Assembly (NCBI RefSeq): GCF_002847505.1
Contig: NZ_MXAV01000053.1
Coordinates: forward strand, 36,857 to 100,856
DNA length: 64,000 nt
Direction: 5' to 3'
Origin: Acidithiobacillus marinus
GTDB lineage: Bacteria; Pseudomonadota; Gammaproteobacteria; Acidithiobacillales; Acidithiobacillaceae
Shown here: one piece after another, positions 31,828 to 39,791 of the stretch
How positions within the stretch are numbered: the first letter of the stretch is position 1
How the letters are laid out: each line of letters starts with the position of its first letter
Program-made: the position numbers and the translations under genes
Notes under the pieces: model-generated
What the model was told of the DNA's origin: nothing
The model's database searches: none
What the model saw: only the letters and a program-made list of their open reading frames with translations

Positions 31828-32496
31828 TTATATGCGCCGTTGTTTTTCGCATGCTTCCTGCACATAAAAACCCTGTACCAGATTGATCCCGTACTGCTGA
31901 CAAATTTCCCACTCTCTTTCGCTCTCTACCCACTCGGCGACTAAAGTGGCCCCGGCCATTTTGGCTATATGGGCAATCGCTTCAATCCCGGCGAAGGCGA
32001 GAGGGTCCCTATGAATGGTGGCTGCCTGGATGAGCTTCCCATCTATTTTTACAAAGTCTGGATGTGTGGCCATGATTCGTTGGATGCCATCCGCACCTGC
32101 GCCTGCATCATCAATAGCAATGCGAATGCCCTGTTTGTTTCTGAGCTTTTGGAGAATTGCCGCTGTATCCTCTATGGGCGTTCCCCCCGGCTTTTCCGTC
32201 CACTCGATGACGATGTTTTTATTTAAAGCTGAGAGCGTGTCGGCGATGACCGGATCATGGAGTTGCTGGCTGTCCATATTGATGGCGGCGAACGTGCCCG
32301 GGACGGCGATATCATTGGCGATGTCTGTCAGGTAGGCCGCCCAGGTTCGCCATTCGTCCGTGGTTTCCGGGTAGGGCTGTGATCTGCAGAGTATCTCGTA
32401 TCCGACCGTTTTCCGGGTCTGGATATCGGCAATAGGCTCAATATGGTATTTGCAAAGTAGACGGTTTCCGTAGAGGACGCGCTGGCTGTTCGACAT
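31828..32496 (-). CDS. EAL-domain cyclic-di-GMP phosphodiesterase
   Basis: 222 residues from the ATG at 32496; a stand-alone EAL domain. The signature motif reads GYEIL instead of EAL but keeps the Glu. Other key residues are present: INMDSQQL (Asn), IEWTE (Glu), IAIDDAGAGADG (Asp-Asp), FVKIDGKLI (Lys), LVAEWVES (Glu) and LVQGFYV (Gln). It should therefore hydrolyse c-di-GMP to pGpG, or at least bind it. No sensor domain or membrane segment. On mobile DNA such a gene could shift the host between attached and motile states (inference). Confidence 0.85.
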   Translation of the reverse strand: MSNSQRVLYGNRLLCKYHIEPIADIQTRKTVGYEILCRSQPYPETTDEWRTWAAYLTDIANDIAVPGTFAAINMDSQQLHDPVIADTLSALNKNIVIEWTEKPGGTPIEDTAAILQKLRNKQGIRIAIDDAGAGADGIQRIMATHPDFVKIDGKLIQAATIHRDPLAFAGIEAIAHIAKMAGATLVAEWVESEREWEICQQYGINLVQGFYVQEACEKQRRI

Positions 32497-32575
32497 GGAT
32501 GGCTCTTTTGGGGTGAAACAATAATGAAACAATAGCACTTTCTGCTATTAATCGCATCATTTAAACGGAAAACCC

Positions 32576-33154
32576 TTATTTATCTATGCTTACAACAATG
32601 TTTTTTATGTCTTTGAGCGATGGATTTATTTGGGTATGCCATCTGCCATGGATTTCCCATACCAGGCACGGACTGATTCCGTGGACCAGTTTCTGGAGAA
32701 TCTGGTTATTTTCACTGGCCCGAACAGCGGCAATCTGGCGAATCCTGGCGGGGTACTTCTGTGCTGCTGCAATGGGGTACCCGCCTTGATGGGTGAGCGC
32801 GTTATAGTGTTTTTCATCCATGGCAATGGCGGCCTGAACATTCCCCGCACCTATTTCAGCGGCGGCCCGTAACGTGCTGTTCGTTGCCCTGCCCACCGGT
32901 ATGACATACAGGTGCCACAGATTGTGGGCCATATAAGGGATCATAGCCATGTAGAGTTTATGGCCTTTGGCGTTATTAGGGTTCAGGAATAACGCCAGTT
33001 CCGGCCCGTTATAGCCAACGACAAACCCGGTTGTTTTTTGAATGAGAATGTGGACCGGTTCAGCCTGAGCGAGGGATGGGAAAAGGCAGGTTACCAGTAT
33101 AACGATCATCACTTTGCACCATTTCTTGCTCTGTCTGCTCTCTATCTTGTTCAT
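32576..33154 (-). CDS. Periplasmic protein, unknown
   Basis: 192 residues from the ATG at 33154 (AGAGGG upstream). A Sec signal peptide (KWCKVMIVILVTCLFPSLAQA) is followed by a domain with HNLWHLYVIPVG and CLVWEIHGRWHTQINPSL. No family recognised. Its 5' end overlaps the small coiled-coil gene by about 95 nt. Confidence 0.65.
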   Translation of the reverse strand: MNKIESRQSKKWCKVMIVILVTCLFPSLAQAEPVHILIQKTTGFVVGYNGPELALFLNPNNAKGHKLYMAMIPYMAHNLWHLYVIPVGRATNSTLRAAAEIGAGNVQAAIAMDEKHYNALTHQGGYPIAAAQKYPARIRQIAAVRASENNQILQKLVHGISPCLVWEIHGRWHTQINPSLKDIKNIVVSIDK

Positions 33155-33293
33155 TTTCCCTCTTTTTATTGATTTTTCTGATGTCCTTAAGGGCTTGCTC
33201 GATCTCTCGCAAATCACGAACCCGTTGTACATACATTTTTTCCAGCATGCGCATGATTGGTTCTGTGTCGTTGTTTTGCTTTGGTTTTTTCAT
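33060..33293 (-). CDS. Small coiled-coil protein (77 aa)
   Basis: Charged helical product: MRMLEKMYVQRVRDLREIEQ, then KKRENEQDREQTEQEM. It overlaps the upstream coiled-coil gene by 4 nt and the signal-peptide region of the next gene by 95 nt, so expression of both frames is unusual. The remnant at 1372-1530 is a relative, which supports it being a real gene. Confidence 0.6.
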   Translation of the reverse strand: MKKPKQNNDTEPIMRMLEKMYVQRVRDLREIEQALKDIRKINKKRENEQDREQTEQEMVQSDDRYTGNLPFPIPRSG

Positions 33294-33961
33294 GTGAATG
33301 CCTCGTTTTCTTCTGTTTTTTCAACAGGGACGATGGAGAGTAGCGATACGCGATAGGGCTTCAGGGCCTGATCCATCAGTCGTACGAAATCATCGATAAT
33401 CCGGTTCATCTGTTCGTGGAGATGGGTGATTTCGTCATAGATGTTCATGTTGCTTTGCCTGGCGGTCAGGGCTTCCTCCTGGACTGTGGCTATTTTTTCG
33501 AGGAGGCTGATCTTCTGTCTGGCTTTGGCATAGGCCCAGCGTCCCACTTTCCCAAAGCTTTTTAGTTCCGTTTGGTAGGTGCGCATATCCCGGATGAGCG
33601 ACTGGTAGAGCCTCTGCTTTTCGCGGCCGCGATGTATCCTGGATTTAATCTGTTCCCAGTTGTTATCGATATCCTTTTTGCTGTCTTGCAGGGCCCGTCC
33701 GACAATGGCTTTAATCGCGGGCTGATCGAGCTGTGTGGCAATCGCGAACTGGGCCAGGTTGAGCGCCTGATCTGCCCGAGATTTCGAGCGTAGTATTTCA
33801 TCGACGATGTGTTCTTCACGGCGACTCACGGCGCTAAAAAGAAGGTCGAGGTCCGGGTCGCTCTGGATAGGCTTGGCTTCTTCGATCTGCTGTGTTGGCT
33901 GTGGTTCGCGGAAAAGCTCTTGGCGTTGTGCTGAATAATAGGGTGAAACATCTTCCGACAT
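33290..33961 (-). CDS. Coiled-coil protein (223 aa)
   Basis: AAAAAGG precedes the ATG at 33961. Long helices without a signal peptide: SRREEHIVDEILRSKSRADQ, KQRLYQSLIRDMRTYQTELK and NIYDEITHLHEQMNRIIDDF. Resembles structural or scaffolding components of mobile-element machines but has no specific match. Start of a compact run of genes down to 30483. Confidence 0.7.
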   Translation of the reverse strand: MSEDVSPYYSAQRQELFREPQPTQQIEEAKPIQSDPDLDLLFSAVSRREEHIVDEILRSKSRADQALNLAQFAIATQLDQPAIKAIVGRALQDSKKDIDNNWEQIKSRIHRGREKQRLYQSLIRDMRTYQTELKSFGKVGRWAYAKARQKISLLEKIATVQEEALTARQSNMNIYDEITHLHEQMNRIIDDFVRLMDQALKPYRVSLLSIVPVEKTEENEAFT

Positions 33962-33991
33962 GATGGGTTCCTTTTTGGCTTAAGGGATATA

Positions 33992-34165
33992 TCAATACCC
34001 CATATATAACATAAGTGGAACAGTAATTATGGCTCCAAGCAAAAAGCAGTGTACACCAAGTTCAAAAATGCGCATATCCCAGCGTATTTCCCACTTGATT
34101 ACAACGAAAAACATCCTTATCAGGATGAGGATCACGAAAGCGGCGGCGATGGCGGCGATCAGCAT
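33992..34165 (-). CDS. Small two-helix membrane protein (57 aa)
   Basis: ATG at 34165 preceded by AAGGAG at 9 nt; TGA at 33994-33992. Product MLIAAIAAAFVILILIRMFF, a charged turn KWEIRWDMR, then a second hydrophobic helix CFLLGAIITVPLMLYMGY. No family recognised. It is upstream of the coiled-coil gene in the same orientation, 30 bp apart. Confidence 0.6.
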   Translation of the reverse strand: MLIAAIAAAFVILILIRMFFVVIKWEIRWDMRIFELGVHCFLLGAIITVPLMLYMGY

Positions 34166-34377
34166 GGCGATTTTCTCCTTACTTTGGACTGTTTCATGTC
34201 TGATAATGTACCATAAAAAGCATGTCTATCAGCCGTTTTAGCGTGATCATCGCCCGGTGCTGACAGCTGGGATAGTGGCGGTAGCCCGTCCGTGGACGCG
34301 TGTGTATGATGTCATCGTTTTATTTTTTTTCTTAAAATTGCTAAACTCGACTATGTAATTTAACCATAGGTGCGCTT

Positions 34378-34662
34378 ATGAATCAGTCTAAAATAGTCAA
34401 AGAACTCCTGAACCGCCGTCCAGGCACCCTTCGATTCGAGGCCGCGCAAATCCTGGATGACGTATCCCAGTCCTTTATAGAGGTGCTCCGCCGCGACGGG
34501 CGCGTGGTTATCCCCGGTTTGGGTTCACTCTCCTTGCAGGAGCGTGCCGGACGGTCTGGCTTTAATCCTGCCACGGGTGCACGGTTGCAGATACCTGCCA
34601 AAACGGTCGTCAAGTTTCAGCCAAGCAAGTCATTGCGGGATGGGGTCAACATTGACCGGTGA
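34378..34662 (+). CDS. HU/IHF-family DNA-binding protein
   Basis: 94 residues. Helical N terminus (VKELLNRRPGTLRFEAAQI) and the HU arm/beta signature GLGSLSLQERAGRSGFNPAT, then GARLQIPAKTVVKFQPSKSL. The usual GRNP motif is here GRSGFNP-ATG. HU proteins bend DNA and often act as cofactors for recombination and replication. A weak promoter (TTCTTA-17-TATGTA) may lie at about 34330-34358. It heads a three-gene plus-strand run. Confidence 0.9.
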   Translation: MNQSKIVKELLNRRPGTLRFEAAQILDDVSQSFIEVLRRDGRVVIPGLGSLSLQERAGRSGFNPATGARLQIPAKTVVKFQPSKSLRDGVNIDR

Positions 34663-35059
34663 AGTGGTAGATCATAGGCCGCCTTTACGCCCTGTTCGTG
34701 GAGAAAAAAAGAAACCGGCTTCTGGGAGCAAACCCCAGCGTAACCGTCGGACGCGGGAGGAAATTCTCGCGGATCTCCAACGTGAAGAAATGGCTCTGAA
34801 ATCTCGCATGGAGAAGAAGTTGAATGCTATCCGTGAACGCCGTGAGAGGCTCTCTGAAACCCCGGAAAATCGACGCAGGCGTGAGCGTGAACGCCGTGCT
34901 TTTGAAAAGGCGTGGGGGCGAATCGCTCCTGATATGGGTTATGCCCATATTCTAGGGGCCCTACAGATGGTTATAGCTTCTGACCATGATATGGCTGCGC
35001 TCAAGAAAAATGGGGACAAGCTGATTGCGGCGCATGGGTTGAGTCGGAAAACCAGGTAG
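34640..35059 (+). CDS. Highly charged basic protein
   Basis: 139 residues from the ATG at 34640, overlapping the end of the HU-like gene. Lys/Arg-rich low-complexity helices: KPQRNRRTREEILADLQREE, ENRRRRERERRAFEKAWGRI, then a compact end MGYAHILGALQMVIASDHDM. Probably nucleic-acid binding. No family recognised; a much longer in-frame start would lie inside the HU gene. Confidence 0.6.
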   Translation: MGSTLTGEVVDHRPPLRPVRGEKKKPASGSKPQRNRRTREEILADLQREEMALKSRMEKKLNAIRERRERLSETPENRRRRERERRAFEKAWGRIAPDMGYAHILGALQMVIASDHDMAALKKNGDKLIAAHGLSRKTR

Positions 35060-35073
35060 CTGAGGTGGTGCCT

Positions 35074-35289
35074 ATGGCTACGAGCGCGGAACGAATGCGA
35101 AAAAAACGAGCAAAAGACCAGCAGTTGGTGTTAAGTAATGGTGATAATGCTCTTTTGAGTGACGCAGCCCTGATTGAGCAGTTGGGTATTGCTTATCGGA
35201 ATGTTCGGCGTGGTCAGAGCAATACCGTGTTGCTGGGATTGCTGCAGGAGGTGGCGGCCAGGAGCGCTTTGTCTGGGGTTGTCTTGTGA
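35074..35289 (+). CDS. Small basic protein (71 aa)
   Basis: ATG at 35074 with GAGG at 8 nt. N terminus MATSAERMRKKRAKDQQLVL is basic; the rest is helical (ALIEQLGIAYRNVRRGQSN). No family recognised. Follows the charged protein gene by 14 nt and converges with the minus-strand gene at 35302. Confidence 0.55.
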   Translation: MATSAERMRKKRAKDQQLVLSNGDNALLSDAALIEQLGIAYRNVRRGQSNTVLLGLLQEVAARSALSGVVL

Positions 35290-35301
35290 TTCCTTTTTTA
35301 A

Positions 35302-35838
35302 TCAATTTATTGTATCAAATGGCGTTCTCTGTGCCATGAGAAACTCCAGACCTTTGATCGTTACCGGCTGATTGTTCTGCCAATCCTGCCCAGAAAGTAC
35401 GGCATATTCCACGCGCTTTGCATTTTCTTCGGCCCATTTTTCGGATGGGTTTTCTGTAACCTGTCGTTCCATGATCTTTAATCCGGCTTTTATGGCGCCC
35501 TCCAGGCCTTCGTGTTTTTCGCGGAGTTTCTGGTTTTTCCCGATATAGGTGTTCAGGTAATCAATCGCTGCCTGGCGCGATTCTATGGGGATACGTCGGT
35601 CGATGACGAGCGCGTAAATTTCGTTGTATTCCGCGATTTCGCCAATGTCCTTTTCGTCGATCTGGATCGCCTGACTATCCCGCAGCCAAGTCAGCAAATG
35701 CCCAATAGCCATTCCGAGCTGCTGAATCTGTCCGGTTTCATGCGTGTCCGGCACGATCGATGTTGCTGCTTTTTCGACGATGACCGCAATTTCCGATGCG
35801 GTTCCCTGGGCGATCAGGTTTTTTAATATTCCATTCAT
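35302..35838 (-). CDS. Hypothetical helical protein
   Basis: 178 residues from the ATG at 35838 (MNGILKNLIAQGTASEIAVI), overlapping the HAD-like gene stop by 4 nt. Mostly helical; includes EKDIGEIAEYNEIYALVIDR and GLEGAIKAGLKIMERQVTEN. No family recognised. Last gene of a three-gene minus-strand unit with 35835-36673. Confidence 0.65.
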   Translation of the reverse strand: MNGILKNLIAQGTASEIAVIVEKAATSIVPDTHETGQIQQLGMAIGHLLTWLRDSQAIQIDEKDIGEIAEYNEIYALVIDRRIPIESRQAAIDYLNTYIGKNQKLREKHEGLEGAIKAGLKIMERQVTENPSEKWAEENAKRVEYAVLSGQDWQNNQPVTIKGLEFLMAQRTPFDTIN

Positions 35839-36407
35839 GGAATTTCTCCAAGCATGTTTGCCGTAAATCTCTTGATGGTTTGTCGTTCTGTGTGGGCCAC
35901 CCGCCAAGCGGCCTCCATGGGCTCATTCATGGGGATCGGAAAAATCGGCTCGGTATCCGTGTTTTGCTTCACGCTAAAGATTACTGCGCCTAGTTGGTCG
36001 GCCACGACCTGGATAGGTTCATCGTCCATAATGATGGCGGCCGCTGGATCGGTTATCCCTTCTGTCTTCAAGGTCTGGGCGATTTGGCGATCCGTGACAT
36101 GGATGATCTGTACTGCGTTTTGTAACGCTTCTGGCATATTTCGCCACAATCGTTTGTTATGCTCTGGTTCGATGTGTGTTATGGCAAAAATACGATATCC
36201 CTTCCCCTGCAGCAAAGCGCAGAACTCGACTGCATCCTGGTTATAGTCCGGCGCTACCTCTGGATACTTTTCGAGTTCTGACCATATCCAACCTCTTTTT
36301 ATAGGGTTTGATGCTGGGTATTGAAAATCTTCACCCAGATGGAGTTTATTCCATAGTGGTGAAAAGTTAGCTATCAATCCATCCATCTGAACAATTGCCT
36401 TTTTCAC
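35835..36407 (-). CDS. HAD-like 5'-nucleotidase relative lacking the nucleophile
   Basis: 190 residues. The layout is that of small deoxyribonucleotidases of the HAD superfamily: motif I at the N terminus, a middle FAITHIEPEHNKRLW (motif II Thr), and AAIIMDDEPIQVV near residue 130 (motif IV Asp-Asp). But motif I reads VQMDGLIANF where active enzymes have D-x-D, so the first Asp, the nucleophile, is Gln. Catalysis by the usual route is unlikely; it may bind nucleotides as a sensor. It overlaps the genes on both sides by 4 nt. Confidence 0.65.
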   Translation of the reverse strand: MKKAIVQMDGLIANFSPLWNKLHLGEDFQYPASNPIKRGWIWSELEKYPEVAPDYNQDAVEFCALLQGKGYRIFAITHIEPEHNKRLWRNMPEALQNAVQIIHVTDRQIAQTLKTEGITDPAAAIIMDDEPIQVVADQLGAVIFSVKQNTDTEPIFPIPMNEPMEAAWRVAHTERQTIKRFTANMLGEIP

Positions 36408-36673
36408 AAACGATCCATCTCCACAAAGGTGGTCTGACTTTCAAGCCGGATGGTGTTAATCCGCTCCACCAGCAGCGAAATAGCCTTTTTCATCAAAAAG
36501 TCATCCATTTCACGATTAGTCAATTTTCGTCCGAAGCTGACGCGAGCTGCCGCAGATACGTAATCGATGTAGTCCTCGCCGCCCAGGATAGTCTGGAGCT
36601 TTTTGGTTTTTTCTGAGGATGCTGGGACCATGTGGGTTGTTTCCAAGTTCGATGGATTTTCTGTGTCAATCAT
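36404..36673 (-). CDS. Hypothetical protein (89 aa)
   Basis: AGGAGG lies 7 nt before the ATG at 36673; an in-frame upstream ATG lacks a site. Product: MIDTENPSNLETTHMVPASS, then a helical segment FGRKLTNREMDDFLMKKAIS and LLVERINTIRLESQ. No family recognised. First gene of the 36673-35302 unit. Confidence 0.65.
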   Translation of the reverse strand: MIDTENPSNLETTHMVPASSEKTKKLQTILGGEDYIDYVSAAARVSFGRKLTNREMDDFLMKKAISLLVERINTIRLESQTTFVEMDRL

Positions 36674-36955
36674 GTGATAACCTCCTTTTTTACACATTTC
36701 TATCATAGCACGGCAAGCTATAGTGAGAAACTCCCTACTGAATGAAAGTAATTTTCGCCAGGGCGCGTTGTGCCCGGCGCCCCTGCCCCTTTGGATGTCT
36801 CTCTATATGGTTCCTACTAGATGAAATCAATTATTTTATCTAGTAGAATGATCCATAGCCTTGGTCGGTACCCCTTAAAGCGCCGTGCCGGGCGCTCGTT
36901 CGATAGAAACGGGGCCTCTGTGCCTACTGAAACGCTGGAATTTTGGAGGTTGGTG
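36674..36955. promoter_or_regulatory. Divergent regulatory region upstream of recombinase 2
   Basis: About 280 bp without a convincing gene, between the minus-strand unit and recombinase 2. It contains a GC-rich stem-like stretch (about 36757-36785, GGGCGCGTTGTGCCCGGCGCCC) and the dyad listed separately at 36814-36846. The recombinase frame is open back to 36821, but the good ribosome site marks the start at 36956. Confidence 0.45.
36814..36846. promoter_or_regulatory. Dyad upstream of recombinase 2: candidate core site or operator
   Basis: Arms CTACTAGAT and ATCTAGTAG (9 bp, perfect), extended inward by AAAT/ATTT after one G-T mismatch, around a central CAATT. So about 14-bp arms with a 5-bp centre: the geometry of a tyrosine-recombinase crossover site. 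It lies 110 bp before the recombinase start. A similar dyad precedes recombinase 1. Confidence 0.5.
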
Positions 36956-37888
36956 ATGAAAGAACCCGCTTGGGACGAATCGCGCTTGTCGCGCTGTTTC
37001 CCGCATGTTTCTGCATCTTCTGCGAAGTTGTATAAACGGCATGTTTGGTGGTTTATCCGCTGGCTGGCCGCACAGAAACAATCCCCGCTAGATGGCTCTG
37101 CTTTGCTGGTTTCTGCTTATATTGCAAAAATGCGGGATATGCGCGGCTGGTCTGTTTCTACGGTAAACCTCAGTCATGCGGCTCTCGTATCTTTTTATGA
37201 CTATCTGATCGAAAGTGAATTGTGTGTGGATAATCCAGCCAGGGCCGCTTTCTTTGATAGACGACGCTCTCGCCAAAGAGCACCCAAAAGATTGCCCATC
37301 ACGCTTTTTGAAGCGGAAGAAAAAAAGCTCCTGGAGCATACTCGGGTGTTCCCTCACCCAGAGGGCATGACATTCACCACCCTGCGGCGTTTTCAGTTGG
37401 TCCGGTTGCTCTACTTCACCGGATTGCGCGTCAGCGAGGCGATTCATCTGAAATTAGAGGATCTGGCCCTGGAGAGTACCCACCCGACGCTGCGTGTGAT
37501 CGGCAAGGGGGACAAGGAGCGCGAAGTCCCGTTGTGCGATCAACTCCAACAAGAGCTGTTGGCGTATGTAGAGATCCGCCAGGCCTTTTTGGTGCGGCAT
37601 CGTCGTTGCCAGCCTGATGCGGTGGCCTGGCTTTTTTGTGATGCGCTGGGCGCCCCGTTCACGGCAGGTGGCGTGCATTACATGGTTTCTCAGCTTTTTG
37701 AGAGCTTGGGTTTTACGAAAAACCGAATGGGACCGCATGTGCTCCGGCATACCTTTGCGACGCGCCAGTTCCGTAACGGCTGTCCGCCGGCAGTAGTTAA
37801 GATATGGCTGGGGCATCAAAGTCTGGCCACTACCCTGTCTTTTTATGAGCATGTCGCTGAGGGTGGCGGGGGTTTACGGCCGGCTTGA
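36956..37888 (+). CDS. XerC/D-type tyrosine recombinase 2
   Basis: 310 residues from the ATG at 36956, chosen because GGAGG lies 6 nt upstream. Core-binding domain (LYKRHVWWFIRWLAAQKQSP) and catalytic domain with FTGLRVSEAIHL (Arg), GKGDKEREVP (Lys), HVLRHTFATRQF (His-x-x-Arg), IWLGHQSLAT (His) and LSFYEHV (Tyr). All catalytic residues are present. Clearly related to recombinase 1 but not a recent duplicate. Possible role in integration, dimer resolution or cassette movement. Confidence 0.92.
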   Translation: MKEPAWDESRLSRCFPHVSASSAKLYKRHVWWFIRWLAAQKQSPLDGSALLVSAYIAKMRDMRGWSVSTVNLSHAALVSFYDYLIESELCVDNPARAAFFDRRRSRQRAPKRLPITLFEAEEKKLLEHTRVFPHPEGMTFTTLRRFQLVRLLYFTGLRVSEAIHLKLEDLALESTHPTLRVIGKGDKEREVPLCDQLQQELLAYVEIRQAFLVRHRRCQPDAVAWLFCDALGAPFTAGGVHYMVSQLFESLGFTKNRMGPHVLRHTFATRQFRNGCPPAVVKIWLGHQSLATTLSFYEHVAEGGGGLRPA

Positions 37889-37941
37889 TCTGTGCGCGAA
37901 TCACCACTCTAACGCTGGCTCCGCGCACCGGACTCATCGTG

Positions 37942-38247
37942 TTAATCAGGTCCTGGGTAGTCTTTAGCCAGCTTGGCGCGGCCCTCCGCGATTAGCTGGG
38001 CGATGGGTTTACCCATCAAGCATTCGCACGTCTCAGCAGATATTTGTTTTTCTTTGACAATACTCCACTCATCGTCCATGAGATCCGCCATAAAGCTGGA
38101 TTTGCCAGAAAACTCCGTGATGTTATCCCATGCAGCTTCGACAGAGCTCGCGAATCCCGCGCCACCGAGAATAACGATATTGTCCGCAGCAATATCAAAA
38201 TACACAAGCTGGATATAGCCAACGCACTTTTCTTCGCTACCTTCCAT
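37942..38247 (-). CDS. Hypothetical protein (101 aa)
   Basis: From the ATG at 38247 (GGGGG upstream); an ATG four codons earlier is possible. Contains IQLVYFDIAADNIVILGGAG and ETCECLMGKPIAQLIAEGRA. No family recognised. A TATAAT box with TG extension (about 38274-38282) lies upstream on the same strand and is a good promoter candidate. Confidence 0.6.
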   Translation of the reverse strand: MEGSEEKCVGYIQLVYFDIAADNIVILGGAGFASSVEAAWDNITEFSGKSSFMADLMDDEWSIVKEKQISAETCECLMGKPIAQLIAEGRAKLAKDYPGPD

Positions 38248-38317
38248 AACGGCCCCCATTGATTGATAAAAATATATTATAACATTCCCTTACATCTGGA
38301 ACCCTCGCAATGCTGGG

Positions 38318-38764
38318 TTAAGCATTGGGGTTGTCCAGAAAATCACGCCAATGGACCCAGCCTTGCGGGGTATAAAATCCCCACTCACGAATTTTTGGAC
38401 CAGTAAAGAAAAGAGATGTACAAGGTGCGTCATCTATCAGCTCAATGCGATGCGCCTGTGTCGCTTTTCTGAAAACAATGCTCCCGGGTCGTTGTAATTG
38501 ATCGCTATCCAGGCCTCCGATACTTTGGCGATGCTCGATATATGCACCATGAACCAAATAGGACATATTGTGCCATGGATGATCATGCATGGCGCGGTCG
38601 TCGTCACTGCGCAAGAAAACGTGTAAGTACACATTAAAATAACGATTCTTTGGTAACAAAAACCAACGCAGCAAGTACGGGTGCGACGCGCCGCCAATGA
38701 CCTGATCCGGGCTACGTCTAACTTGGATTTTTTCGCAAAAGCGCACTGTATGCGACAATAACAT
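38318..38764 (-). CDS. Cupin-fold protein
   Basis: 148 residues from the ATG at 38764, just after the upstream stop. The sequence YLHVFLRSDDDRAMHDHPWH followed by YLVHGAYIEHR and later PGSIVFRKATQAHRIEL gives the cupin metal-site pattern H-x-H...E...H, which would hold Fe or another metal. Similar small cupins occur in phages and islands. Substrate unknown. Part of the long minus-strand run from 41718. Confidence 0.65.
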   Translation of the reverse strand: MLLSHTVRFCEKIQVRRSPDQVIGGASHPYLLRWFLLPKNRYFNVYLHVFLRSDDDRAMHDHPWHNMSYLVHGAYIEHRQSIGGLDSDQLQRPGSIVFRKATQAHRIELIDDAPCTSLFFTGPKIREWGFYTPQGWVHWRDFLDNPNA

Positions 38765-38766
38765 TT

Positions 38767-39411
38767 TTACCACTCGAAGTCCGGCCAACATCTCTCGCTG
38801 TCTATAAAGGCATCAGGATGGATGATACCCGGCCTGGTATCGATTCCCGCAGAGGCCAAGTATTCATGCATCGGGTTAAAAGTCTCCATCAGCATGGGCA
38901 AGGATTTCAGGCGTTTTTCGGGGGAAAGACCTACGAAATAGCGGCAACGACTATCCAGTATGTTTTCCAGATGTTTATAGGGGCCACCGCTCATCCCGTA
39001 GATCATGCGGTCGATTTCTTCGTGGGTTAAGGTTGGCAAGGCTTTTTGCAGGGCCAGTTCCACCACATATTCCAGCTCGAACATCAGCGATTGATCGAGC
39101 TTGTTCCCCGGCATGAACGCCAATGCCTGCCGGAGAACGCCGACTTGCACCAGGAGCATCGGCCACACAATTCCCACCCCGTAGATCCGGATTTTTTGGT
39201 CTTCGGCGTTGCTGCGGTACGTCCTTTCTCTCTGGTTTTCGTATGCCTTACGAAAATCATAGGCCAACGCCAACACAAAGCCATCCTTTCGCTCGATGAA
39301 AATACTCTCTTCAACGACGCGATGAATGAAAGTGTGGAGCCTTCTCAGGGCGTCGTACTCGCCCCACAGGGTAACGCCGGCATGATGCGGGGAGAGCTCG
39401 AACTCGATCAT
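38767..39411 (-). CDS. Conserved-looking hypothetical protein (214 aa)
   Basis: AAGGAG lies 7 nt before the ATG at 39411, which overlaps the upstream stop. The start IEFELSPHHAGVTLWGEYDA and the helices LHTFIHRVVEESIFIERKDG and LALAYDFRKAYENQRER are distinctive and I believe belong to an uncharacterised family, but I cannot name it with certainty. Cytoplasmic. Function unknown. Confidence 0.75.
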   Translation of the reverse strand: MIEFELSPHHAGVTLWGEYDALRRLHTFIHRVVEESIFIERKDGFVLALAYDFRKAYENQRERTYRSNAEDQKIRIYGVGIVWPMLLVQVGVLRQALAFMPGNKLDQSLMFELEYVVELALQKALPTLTHEEIDRMIYGMSGGPYKHLENILDSRCRYFVGLSPEKRLKSLPMLMETFNPMHEYLASAGIDTRPGIIHPDAFIDSERCWPDFEW

Positions 39412-39791
39412 GTGTGTTCTCCTTTTGATTGGCTAACCGTCAGCCCGATGTACACGATTATGGTGATTCCCAGCAAAAGAATCACCAGACGGGTCAAATC
39501 CTGGTAGAACATGCTGGCAGCTGCAGCGTACAGGGTGGCCATACCTGTTTCTGTCGCTACCATGCGGATGGTTATCCTGGCCCCGCAGTGCCGACATCGC
39601 CCCAGCAGGATAAACCAGCTGATAATCGGTATTTCTTCCCATGGCTGGATGTTGTGACCACAACCCTCACATCGGGAGTGGGCAATGGGAGATATTCGGT
39701 GCCGCGTTCTATAGGCCATGGCATTGATGAAGCTGCCGAATAATGCCCCTATGGCAAAAAACCAAAGAATGAAAAATGTTTTCTCATCCAT
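39408..39791 (-). CDS. Prepilin-peptidase N-terminal (A24-N) domain protein
   Basis: 127 residues with the PilD N-terminal module only: GALFGSFINAMAYRTRH, the zinc-binding cysteine pairs RCEGCGH and GRCRHCGA, the IPIISWFILLG segment, and two or three membrane helices. The aspartyl peptidase half of PilD is absent, so it cannot process prepilins alone. In full enzymes this part is linked to N-methylation. Either a truncated relic or a domain working with the host peptidase. Confidence 0.8.
   Translation of the reverse strand: MDEKTFFILWFFAIGALFGSFINAMAYRTRHRISPIAHSRCEGCGHNIQPWEEIPIISWFILLGRCRHCGARITIRMVATETGMATLYAAAASMFYQDLTRLVILLLGITIIVYIGLTVSQSKGEHT

Noticed and set aside
31787..31933. Longer N terminus for the 31157-31786 membrane protein
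   Set aside because: It would lie largely inside the EAL gene, and the paralogue-like protein at 40034-40753 begins at the position matching the ATG at 31786.
34029..34241. Plus-strand 70-codon frame
   Set aside because: The opposite strand encodes a 57-residue two-helix membrane protein with AAGGAG; this frame has no ribosome site.
34241..34330. Terminator-like ATGATGTCAT plus T-run before the HU gene
   Set aside because: The stem is only four base pairs and no plus-strand gene ends there.
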